From Methylotenera versatilis 301 (lineage in GTDB: Bacteria > Pseudomonadota > Gammaproteobacteria > Burkholderiales > Methylophilaceae): 64,000 nt of DNA. Positions 57,323 to 64,000 of the stretch are shown here, in pieces (position 1 is the stretch's first letter; the number at the start of each line of letters is the position of its first letter). The position numbers and the translations under genes were made by a program. Where the stretch lies: contig NC_014207.1 of NCBI RefSeq assembly GCF_000093025.1, positions 2,666,001-2,730,000 on the forward strand, in the 5' to 3' direction. The notes beneath the pieces were generated by a model. The model was not told the origin of the DNA. It did no database searches and saw nothing but the letters and a program-made list of their open reading frames with translations.

Positions 57323-59233
57323 TTAAATATGGATATAGATATTTTGCAGTTTAGCTGAGAACTCTTGTAGCGGTAACGGCTTGCAAAAAAGGTAGCCTTG
57401 ATAGGCGTTGCAGCCAAGTTTTTGTAACAAGCTCTTTTGCTGCTTAAGCTCAACTCCCTCTGCAATGACATGATGACCCAAATTGTTACCCATATTAATA
57501 ATGGTTTGTACAATAAACTTGTCGCAATTGTTGTGCAAAATATCGTCGATAAAACTTTTATCAATTTTAAGTTCATCCAACGGCAGTCGCTTTAATACTG
57601 ACAGCGATGATTGCCCAATACCAAAATCATCTAACGAAAAGGTAATGCCTAGCGTCTTCAACACCTTTATTTTATCAATCACATCATCAATGTTTTTTAC
57701 AATCAAACTTTCGGTTAATTCCAGTCTTAAATAGCTAGGATTACATCCGCTCTCCTGTAAGATATTGGTCACCGTTTCCACAAAATCAGGCTGGCTGAAT
57801 TGGAGTGCGCTGACATTAACTGAGAGTGTTAATGGATTGGTATCAGGCGAATGCTCCCAAGCCTTGAGCTGTAAGCAGGCTTGCTTCAACACCCAGCCGC
57901 CAATCGAGACTATCAGTCCGGACTCTTCAGCAATTGGAATAAACTCACTCGGCGGCACGAAGCCTAAGGTTGGATGCTGCCAGCGTAGCAATACCTCGGC
58001 ACCAATCGGGCGCTGAGCTTGATCCACTTGTAATTGGTAATAAAGTAAAAATTGATTGGCCTGTAGTGCAAACGCAAGATCATTTTCCAAAGCAGCACGC
58101 AGTTCAATGGCTGGATGTAGTGCTTTGTCATACAACTGCACACTGTTAAGTTTTTCGGATTTTTTTGCTTGATACATGGCAATATCTGCGCATCTCAACA
58201 CTTCTGTCTCATTGGACTCATTGCCGTAAAACAAGCAGATGCCAATGCTGGGTTGCGTTCTATATTTAAAGTTTGGTAATTGGAAGGGCTGTGCAAATGC
58301 CTGCATCAGTTTTTCGGCAGCGACTTGCGCAGCATGAGTAGCTTGCTCTTTACCTTCGCCTAAATCATCCAGTACCGCAATGAATTCATCTCCGCCCGCT
58401 CTGGCAATAGTATCGTTTTTACGTAAGGCATTTTGCAAGCGGCGCGCAACCTGTTGCAACAACTCATCTCCTGCCAAGTGCCCTTTGCTGTCGTTCAACC
58501 CTTTAAAGTTATTTAAATCCAAAGACAACACTGCCCCATACATCCGGTTACGGGCACACCTGACAAAGGCTTGATTAAGACGATCTGTCAGCAATCTCCG
58601 GTTAGGTAGGCTCGTCAAAAAATCATAATAGGCCAGCTGATGTACTTTTTTATTGTCCAGATTAGAAGCAATCCGCAACGTAATATTTTCACGCAGACTT
58701 GTGGCAAGACCTCTACCTGCAATCGTCACGTAAATCACATAGACGATGAATAATATAGCGAGTGCAATAGAAAGCTGGCTGCCATAAATTAAAAACCGGG
58801 GAATCATCAACGCCAGTAAGCCGCCGATAAACAGATTGCAACTAAAGCTGTCAACGGAGTAGACCACAATACCAGCACCTGCAACACCTACAAGCGCAAA
58901 AATCAAAAATGCTTGATTCGGAATATTGTTCACCGGAAATAGCAAAATGCCAGCCAAGCCCCACACACAGCCACAGGCGCCCGAATTTACTCTGAAGCGG
59001 TTTAACCACTTTTGGATATGATGATGTCTTTTATGATCTCGATAGAATAGGAGCGTGATAAAAGCGCGCATACCATATGCCAGCAAAAATGCAGCAATCC
59101 AAGCAACTAACAGGTTTAACTTGATCAGCGGAGATTGGAGAAATATCAATGCAATCATGACCACCACTGCTGCCAGCAACGATCTTTGATTGTTTGAATA
59201 CAGCATTTCTACAATTTCAGTATCTAGCGACAT
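57323..59233 (-). CDS. Membrane GGDEF-EAL protein
   Basis: About 636 residues. Five to six membrane segments at the N-terminus (MASE-like sensor, first about 175 residues), then GGDEF with intact RAGGDEF, then an EAL domain whose signature reads EVL (AEVLLRW) but keeps LDDFG and ELTES. Could make or break c-di-GMP. The frame opens at a TTG (59269) and another TTG at 59254 follows a GGGGGT stretch; the ATG at 59233 is chosen with moderate confidence. Confidence 0.85.
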   Translation of the reverse strand: MSLDTEIVEMLYSNNQRSLLAAVVVMIALIFLQSPLIKLNLLVAWIAAFLLAYGMRAFITLLFYRDHKRHHHIQKWLNRFRVNSGACGCVWGLAGILLFPVNNIPNQAFLIFALVGVAGAGIVVYSVDSFSCNLFIGGLLALMIPRFLIYGSQLSIALAILFIVYVIYVTIAGRGLATSLRENITLRIASNLDNKKVHQLAYYDFLTSLPNRRLLTDRLNQAFVRCARNRMYGAVLSLDLNNFKGLNDSKGHLAGDELLQQVARRLQNALRKNDTIARAGGDEFIAVLDDLGEGKEQATHAAQVAAEKLMQAFAQPFQLPNFKYRTQPSIGICLFYGNESNETEVLRCADIAMYQAKKSEKLNSVQLYDKALHPAIELRAALENDLAFALQANQFLLYYQLQVDQAQRPIGAEVLLRWQHPTLGFVPPSEFIPIAEESGLIVSIGGWVLKQACLQLKAWEHSPDTNPLTLSVNVSALQFSQPDFVETVTNILQESGCNPSYLRLELTESLIVKNIDDVIDKIKVLKTLGITFSLDDFGIGQSSLSVLKRLPLDELKIDKSFIDDILHNNCDKFIVQTIINMGNNLGHHVIAEGVELKQQKSLLQKLGCNAYQGYLFCKPLPLQEFSAKLQNIYIHI

Positions 59234-59269
59234 TGATTCTGCTGTTTTGTTCAAGGCACCTACCCCCAA

Positions 59270-59642
59270 ATAACTTTTAATTCATACTCATTAGATAATA
59301 CGGTCAGTAATAGTCATTCTTTAGAGATTAACCATTATTTTCGTAATGTAAATAGGTGAGAGAGGTGCTAAGCAATTGTTTACAATCTTAAGTCAACCCG
59401 CTTAAGGTACTAATGCCCGTTTAATCAGATGCAAAGTTAATCCTGCCAATGCTTCAACCGCTTGACCAGCGTTTACACAAAAGCAGGACACCCTCTCATG
59501 ATTGCCAACACGCATGTTCCGTGCCTTTCGGTGGAGGATCGCATATATATAATAGCCAATCTAAAATAGGTAGCTGATTTACTCAAATTTAACTTAAACT
59601 GGCTCGGCTAAGAGATCCTACATTAAGCAGACTTTGACCTTG
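59270..59642. other. Intergenic region, possible gene remnant
   Basis: 373 bases without a solid gene. On the minus strand a 37-codon frame from ATG near 59514 ends with AGLTLHLIKRALVP and a stop near 59404. It looks like a cut-off C-terminus, but I do not recognise the family. No repeat or terminator found. Confidence 0.35.
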
Positions 59643-59882
59643 TTATAGATTTGAGTGATGCCTGGCATGGTGAAAGTTATAGGCCACATCATAGAAGATA
59701 GGATTATTGATGATTGCATCAAGATCAGGCTCTCTCTGAATTTGTAGTTCAATAGTGTGATTATTTGCTGATAATGGGTTTATTTTTTGAAGGTACCTAT
59801 AGCTTATTATATCTACCCAAAAGTGTGCCGCGAGTACAAAATGATAAGGCTTATCTTTACTGGCGCCCAGCCATTCAAACAT
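59643..59882 (-). CDS. Hypothetical small protein
   Basis: 79 residues, MFEWLGASKDKPYHFVLAAHFW at the start and His-rich end FHHARHH. An AGG lies about 8 bases before the ATG. No family recognised, no signal peptide or clear membrane segment. Could be a genuine accessory gene or a fragment. Confidence 0.4.
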   Translation of the reverse strand: MFEWLGASKDKPYHFVLAAHFWVDIISYRYLQKINPLSANNHTIELQIQREPDLDAIINNPIFYDVAYNFHHARHHSNL

Positions 59883-60032
59883 AACATTAACCTATTGATA
59901 GAATTAATTTAATTTTTAAACTTAAAATAGTTACCCCTAAAGCTACCCAGTTAGTTTGATGCTATACCTTTTTCTTATTCCAAATATTACTCTTTTACGT
60001 GTCTAATAATTATTTATAGGTTTAATGACGGT

Positions 60033-60740
60033 TTATGCAAGTATATTACTAAATAATTTAACACCTGCCCCCATTAATGCCCTGCTACTATCAAACATGT
60101 CGGCAATTTGGAAGGAAAAAAGAAAGAATAAAGAATAAAAAAAACTAGGATTTGAATGTGAGCAATTTGTGATTGACTCTAAACTTTTACTCTTAACCAG
60201 AAGAATATTACTTAGTACAACAATGGTTATTCCTACAATTGCTCCTGCAATTATATCGGTGGGGTAATGTAAACCTAAGTATATGCGAGGGAAGGCTATA
60301 AATAACGTGGTGTAGATGATTGCAAATGCCCCCGCCTTTCTAGATATAAAAAATAAACCAGCCGAAAGTCCAAAAAATAGAACAGCATGGTCACTGGGAA
60401 ACGAACTCCAGCCATCTAGCGTGTCTGGAGACAATCCGTAAGGGAGGGTAAAATTTAAACCTTCTTCATGTATAGGTCTTAGACGAAAAGGCAATGTTAA
60501 GGCTAAAAATCTTGCCAGTGCCATTCCAACAATACAGCCAATAAAAGTTGCAATTATGTGCGCATGATGCTTTGGTTGAAACTCACTCTTTTTAAACCAC
60601 AGCCACCATACAATGGCCAAGATAACACCACCTTTTAATAAATGATTATGACAAATTAATGAAATTGTTCCATCAACCATCACTGAATGATGAGAGAACT
60701 TATTAACAAAATGAATAATTGTGCTGTCAAAAATATTCAT
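60033..60740 (-). CDS. PAP2-family membrane phosphatase
   Basis: 235 residues, about six membrane segments. Lipid phosphatase motifs: C1 region TLPFRLRP (R88, P89) but with Leu81 where the motif has Lys; C2 PSDH (115-118) in place of PSGH; C3 R152-x5-H158-x3-D162. Resembles undecaprenyl-diphosphatase of the BcrC type. The C-terminal 45 residues are unusual and Ser/Phe-rich. Activity probable but the C1 change leaves doubt. Confidence 0.75.
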   Translation of the reverse strand: MNIFDSTIIHFVNKFSHHSVMVDGTISLICHNHLLKGGVILAIVWWLWFKKSEFQPKHHAHIIATFIGCIVGMALARFLALTLPFRLRPIHEEGLNFTLPYGLSPDTLDGWSSFPSDHAVLFFGLSAGLFFISRKAGAFAIIYTTLFIAFPRIYLGLHYPTDIIAGAIVGITIVVLSNILLVKSKSLESITNCSHSNPSFFYSLFFLFSFQIADMFDSSRALMGAGVKLFSNILA

Positions 60741-60912
60741 ATAACCCTTTTCTTATTAACAACTACCTAAGGAGTATTAAGCGAACGTGTACATCCATAT
60801 AATTTAACCATTGTATTGTTTTAGATATAAAACAATACATACAGTTTTTACCCCATTTACTAACTTAGCAACCCCTTTTAAAATGCAATGTTATTTGTTA
60901 ACTTTGCTAAAA
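60741..60912. other. AT-rich intergenic region
   Basis: Left part of an 820-base gap between the PAP2 and CYTH-CHAD genes; nothing recognisable. The rest of the gap holds a hairpin, integrase remnant, terminator and tRNA fragment listed separately. Confidence 0.5.
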
Positions 60913-60940
60913 GCAAAAAACCACGTCTTAGGTGGTTTTC
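60913..60940 (-). terminator. Hairpin at the end of the decayed integrase region
   Basis: AAAACCAC-GTCTTAG-GTGGTTTT; on the minus strand the stem is followed by TTTTTTGC. It overlaps the stop codon (60928-60930) of the open frame that ends the remnant region. Confidence 0.6.
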
Positions 60941-61012
60941 GTTTTATAGTCTATCAATAAATTGTTTATGTTTTCGTAAGACCTTAGCCATACATTGCGG
61001 CGTTGCTCGTAA

Positions 61013-61205
61013 TCAGTGTCTAAAAGCAATGCGCGACACCTTTACCTTCTGCCGTTCGGGTACCTGTAGCATTTCATCCTCAGTACGCCTTGACCAACTT
61101 TCTGCATAAAGTTTTTGTACAGAAAGTTTTTGAGCTTGTTGTCCAGCCAGTTTTAAGAACTAGTGCTTTCCAAGTACCTGATTCAGTTTTAAAAATCGTT
61201 GCCAT
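61013..61205 (-). pseudogene. Broken tyrosine-type site-specific integrase (N-terminal remnant)
   Basis: From the ATG at 61205 (minus strand) the frame reads MATIFKTESGTWKALVLKTGW ... SKTF, then stops at 61080. One base out of frame, the continuation (about 61105-61013) reads AESWSRRTEDEM. Together these match the N-terminal DNA-binding arm of phage-type integrases (W-K-x-x-V-x-K-T-G-W-P-x-x-SKTFxTKxxAExWxxxxExEM). No core or catalytic domain remains. A further frame, ending in RRNVWLRSYENINNLL at 60928, may be another remnant. It starts 110 bases from a tRNA 3' fragment. Confidence 0.75.
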
Positions 61206-61272
61206 TTTTAGTTTTTTATAATTCGATTTGAATCATGACTGTACTGAATTTGTACCTATTTTGCTAAGTACA

Positions 61273-61313
61273 AAAAATAAGAGGTTACATTTTCATGTAA
61301 CCTCTTATTTTAT
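61273..61313 (-). terminator. Terminator next to the tRNA fragment
   Basis: AATAAGAGGTTACAT / ATGTAACCTCTTATT, a 15-base perfect stem with a short TTTC loop, then T6 on the minus strand. It lies immediately after the tRNA fragment's 3' end, as a tRNA terminator would. Confidence 0.85.
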
Positions 61314-61314
61314 A

Positions 61315-61358
61315 TGGCCCCCTGTGAGTCGAACACAGCACCAACGGATTATGAGTAC
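61315..61358 (-). other. 3' fragment of a tRNA with CAT anticodon loop (probable attachment-site scar)
   Basis: On the minus strand: anticodon loop CTCATAA, 3' anticodon stem TCCGT, TGGTG variable loop, perfect T arm CTGTG-TTCGACT-CACAG, then GGGGCCA. The 5' half of a tRNA is missing: the bases before the anticodon loop (CTGTA) do not pair with TCCGT. Homology thus begins at the anticodon loop, as in att sites of tRNA-targeting tyrosine integrases. Acceptor end is degenerate. Confidence 0.75.
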
Positions 61359-61562
61359 AGATTTCTCGTAAAACATTTTCTTAAAAGTTGAAGATTACTA
61401 AGGAATTTTTTACAGTACATTTTGGTGTACGTTGAAAACTGAACTTATGCCGAACTATTTGACAAGAATGTTGCTATTAAATAAATAAAAAAATATTTAA
61501 ATCAATTAGTTGCGATCAATTTTACCCGATTCTAATCCGAGCTACTGTTGAAAAATTGCAAT

Positions 61563-63107
61563 TCAGTATTTTTTTATATCAATCCAAAAGAGCTTAACTT
61601 TCAATAGTTTTTTCAATGCAGAATCCGCTTTAGAACACTCTTGTTTAATTTTTCCCCTACCCCAAGCTTGATAGGCTGAAATAGCATCGTTCAAACTGGC
61701 ACTAGGAGTAGTTTTAGAAATTGATCTTAATAGACCATGAGTGACATTGATATCATTCATTTGACCCAACAGATCTTGAAGCTTAGCTAATTTTTTTATA
61801 AATGGGTCAATCTGTTTGGTTGGATACAAGTTGTAAAAAAACTCCATGGCATATCTTAACTTTTTGGCTGCAATCCTTACTTTGTGCCTATCTTGAGGTT
61901 GCATATCTATGAAATGCAGTTCGCTTTGCAACAGGCGCTTATAAGACTTATTCAATGACTTTTTGGCAAAGTTAAGTAGCTTAAAATGATCATTTTTGTA
62001 CTTAACTTTCAGCCAACGTTCATTTTCAAGCCAAGATGAGAGTGTTAACAAAAGGCGATGATAGCGCTGGGACATTATTGCTTCTTGCATATCCTTACAA
62101 GCCACCTGTCTTGCTTGTTTTGCATGCTTGCTAAGAACCAATACGCCGTTATGGTTTTTTGAATATCCACTAATAATTGGGAGTGTCTCGGTGATTAAAA
62201 CATCTAAATCCCTTACTTTCCCTAATTGATTTGCAAGCCAACTCACTTCAGTTAATATCAAACTACTTTCTTCAGAGTTGATACGGTCTTTAAATAAGGC
62301 AAAAGCTGCACGAAGACGTCTCAATGCAACACGCATTTGATGTATGCCTTCAATATCGGAATCCATTAGGACGATATCTCGGTTAATCTCTAAATGATTT
62401 ATGCACTCTGTTGCAATTATCTTAAATGCAGTATGTGCATCAATATTTTTATCTAGTGCTGGAAGTTTTGCTTTGAAAGTTTGAAGGGAGTTAGGGCGAA
62501 AATACTCATACCCACGTTTAGCTTTGCTATTATTTTCAATTCTAAGTGGTATCGTCTTCTGTAACGCTAATGCGACCTCAAAGATTCGACCAACATTGCC
62601 TGCCTTTAGCTCTAATTCAATTTCATTAATAGGCTCCTGAAATTGATTTGACTTAAGCAACCCTGAATCTGAGCTTAATTCCACTTGATCACCATTATCA
62701 AAAGACAGAAACCATTCCTCACGCATAATTTCTGTTCGGAAAATTGGAATTAATGATGCCCGAAGTTTTCTGTCAGCAAAGAATTTGATTAAGGACGGTT
62801 CTTTAATTTTTGTGAAATCTGGGTGGTAAGCGCTTACTAGGTCTTCCCATTCGTTTCGCTGATGCAAGCCACTATTAGCAGTACCAGCAAGCTTAATAGT
62901 TTGCATCCATTTACTAGACTTTTGTCTTATACGGAATGTAATCCCTGCATCTAAAAGTATTAGATCGGGGGTATCAAAATAAATACTGATTATTTTATTT
63001 TTCGTCGGCTTATTTACGCATGAATTAACAATAAGAGGGATTAGATGCAGTTTTTTTGCATCAACTTTATCGATGGAAAGTTTTAATTCAACTTCATAAC
63101 CCATCAC
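61563..63107 (-). CDS. CYTH-CHAD domain protein (putative inorganic triphosphatase)
   Basis: 514 residues. N-terminal CYTH domain (about 3-205) with the E5-x-E7-x-K9 metal/phosphate motif and IELELK, which resembles E. coli YgiF triphosphatase. C-terminal CHAD domain (about 225-505), helical with conserved His and Arg (IHQMRVALRRLRA; HKVRIAAKKLRYAMEFF), which binds polyphosphate in known cases. Function likely in phosphate or polyphosphate metabolism. Not in an operon. Confidence 0.9.
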   Translation of the reverse strand: MMGYEVELKLSIDKVDAKKLHLIPLIVNSCVNKPTKNKIISIYFDTPDLILLDAGITFRIRQKSSKWMQTIKLAGTANSGLHQRNEWEDLVSAYHPDFTKIKEPSLIKFFADRKLRASLIPIFRTEIMREEWFLSFDNGDQVELSSDSGLLKSNQFQEPINEIELELKAGNVGRIFEVALALQKTIPLRIENNSKAKRGYEYFRPNSLQTFKAKLPALDKNIDAHTAFKIIATECINHLEINRDIVLMDSDIEGIHQMRVALRRLRAAFALFKDRINSEESSLILTEVSWLANQLGKVRDLDVLITETLPIISGYSKNHNGVLVLSKHAKQARQVACKDMQEAIMSQRYHRLLLTLSSWLENERWLKVKYKNDHFKLLNFAKKSLNKSYKRLLQSELHFIDMQPQDRHKVRIAAKKLRYAMEFFYNLYPTKQIDPFIKKLAKLQDLLGQMNDINVTHGLLRSISKTTPSASLNDAISAYQAWGRGKIKQECSKADSALKKLLKVKLFWIDIKKY

Positions 63108-63153
63108 AAGCAGCTTCCTTTAGATTGAGAATTACTTTAATTAATATTAGCGT

Positions 63154-63660
63154 TTAGGGGGAGCCTATAATTGTCCCAATCGCATCTATTTCACCTTTGA
63201 GCTTAATTCGATTTAAATTATCTATTGGTAATGCAACGAAGAGTTTGATGCGATTCTCTAAATACCTACAGCATCTTTGGAACACTTCCAGTCTTTCCTC
63301 ATCTGTACCTTTAGCTGCAACAGGATCTTCAATTCCCCAATGTGCTGTCATTGGCTGACTAGGCCAGATTGGACAAACCTCACCAGCTACATCATCACAA
63401 ACTGTAAATACAAAATCCAAATGAGGCGCGTCTTTTCCAGTAAACTCATTCCAACTTTTACTTCTTAGCCCGTCGATATTCAGCCCATGGGATTCTAAGG
63501 TCTTAATCGTTAAAGGATCGATCGAGCCTTTTGGGGTATTACCTGCACTATAAGCCTTGAATTTTCCTTTACCCCAGTGTTCCATCAACTTTTCCGCCAT
63601 GACGCTGCGTGCTGAATTATTGTTGCAGAGAAAAAGCACATTAAATACGTTTGGTTCCAT
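63154..63660 (-). CDS. Arsenate reductase / low-molecular-weight tyrosine phosphatase-like protein
   Basis: 168 residues. P-loop LC12NNNSAR18 (C-x5-R) near the N-terminus, TVC88DD and EVC96PIWP cysteines, and a HWGIEDP segment. This pattern fits ArsC of the LMW-PTP fold, which reduces arsenate through a cysteine relay. No arsB/acr3 or arsR is in the window, so the arsenic role is only probable. Confidence 0.85.
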   Translation of the reverse strand: MEPNVFNVLFLCNNNSARSVMAEKLMEHWGKGKFKAYSAGNTPKGSIDPLTIKTLESHGLNIDGLRSKSWNEFTGKDAPHLDFVFTVCDDVAGEVCPIWPSQPMTAHWGIEDPVAAKGTDEERLEVFQRCCRYLENRIKLFVALPIDNLNRIKLKGEIDAIGTIIGSP

Positions 63661-63715
63661 TTGACTACAACCTCGCTAATTAATTATATGACTCGCAACT
63701 CATTATAAAATCGAA

Positions 63716-63940
63716 TTATGTATCTTTAAATTTTTCGTTTAATTTAACTCTGTTCTCGCGCCACTCTTCAAGCTCCTCATCTTCTCTTTCAAGTTGTATT
63801 GCTATAGCCTCAATAGTACTGAGTTTTTTGTCATCTATTCTGCGTACCAATTTTGTACGCATGCGGCTTAAAAGACGCTCAGAATCCTCAACGCTTAAGT
63901 TAGCAGCTCTTTCAAGATACTCTTTATCAGGCTCCCTCAT
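63716..63940 (-). CDS. Small charged hypothetical protein
   Basis: 74 residues, Glu/Arg/Lys-rich and helical: MREPDKEYLERAANLSVED, then SERLLSRMRTKLVRR. AGGAGAG lies 6 bases before the ATG at 63940, so the upstream TTG in frame is rejected. I do not recognise the family. Probably cytoplasmic. Confidence 0.6.
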   Translation of the reverse strand: MREPDKEYLERAANLSVEDSERLLSRMRTKLVRRIDDKKLSTIEAIAIQLEREDEELEEWRENRVKLNEKFKDT

Positions 63941-64000
63941 TTCAATCTCTCCTTTCAAGTACTGACAGTATGCAAATGGCTATTGGCAGTATATTTCACT

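Noticed and set aside
57310-57576. 88-codon minus-strand open frame
   Set aside because: It is a shadow frame within the 3' end of the GGDEF-EAL gene.
60888-61109. Plus-strand 73-codon open frame
   Set aside because: It lies opposite the broken integrase and terminator, has no ribosome site and no recognisable protein features.
61315-61358. Functional tRNA gene
   Set aside because: Only the 3' half is present; the D arm and 5' anticodon stem are missing and the bases before the anticodon loop do not pair.
1-64000. CRISPR array, defence operon or intact prophage
   Set aside because: No regularly spaced repeats, cas genes, restriction or toxin-antitoxin pair, or phage structural genes were seen on either strand.

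Overview
The window is a bacterial chromosome segment that reads as a methylotrophic betaproteobacterium of the family Methylophilaceae (Methylotenera/Methylobacillus-like). This assignment rests on a XoxF-type methanol dehydrogenase with its own cytochromes, a four-subunit NAD-linked formate dehydrogenase, moderate-to-low GC, and betaproteobacterial gene order. It is inference; no 16S gene is present.

Layout. (1) 1-10692, minus strand: the dcw cluster mraZ-rsmH-ftsL-ftsI-murE-murF-mraY-murD-ftsW-murG (murG cut by the window edge), with most stop/start codons overlapping. A set of MraZ boxes lies upstream, then the RNase P RNA gene. (2) 11637-16496: ung, pyrC, a PH-domain protein, rsmI, yraN, a dolP-like BON lipoprotein and a DUF3579 gene. 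(3) 16522-22906: a TlpA-type thioredoxin, a PilZ-like protein, trxA, rho, rpmE2 and a GT39-type membrane protein. (4) 22946-32213: formate dehydrogenase fdsGBA-fdhD-fdsD on one strand, and molybdenum cofactor genes moaA-mobA-moeA diverging from it. (5) 32319-37951: a TonB-like protein, an orphan histidine kinase, PrxQ, a PIN-PhoH protein and LplT. (6) 38038-44814: NDH-2, three related c-type cytochromes, xoxJ and xoxF; most of these genes carry their own strong terminator. (7) 45102-48978: proline iminopeptidase, a YihY membrane protein fused to a cyclic-nucleotide-binding-like domain, and a TPR/2OG-oxygenase protein. (8) 49285-55412: a diffusible-signal-factor (DSF) quorum-sensing locus, rpfG-REC-rpfC convergent with rpfF, followed by a FadL-type porin. 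(9) 55568-59233: c-di-GMP enzymes (GGDEF, and GGDEF-EAL). (10) 59270-64000: sparse accessory DNA with a PAP2 phosphatase, a broken phage-type integrase beside a 3' fragment of a tRNA with a CAT anticodon loop, a CYTH-CHAD protein and an arsenate-reductase-like gene.

How the genes work together. Regions 4 and 6 form the two ends of C1 oxidation. XoxF oxidises methanol in the periplasm and passes electrons to XoxG-type cytochromes. FdsABGD oxidises formate to CO2 with NAD+ in the cytoplasm, and the adjacent moa/mob/moe and fdhD genes supply and sulfurate its Mo cofactor. Region 8 makes and senses a fatty-acid signal and converts it to c-di-GMP breakdown, and region 9 adds c-di-GMP synthesis and degradation. 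No CRISPR array, intact integrase, transposase or known defence operon was seen. The less ordinary items are the rpf locus with a stand-alone receiver in the rpfH position, and the decayed tRNA/integrase junction at 60.9-61.4 kb.
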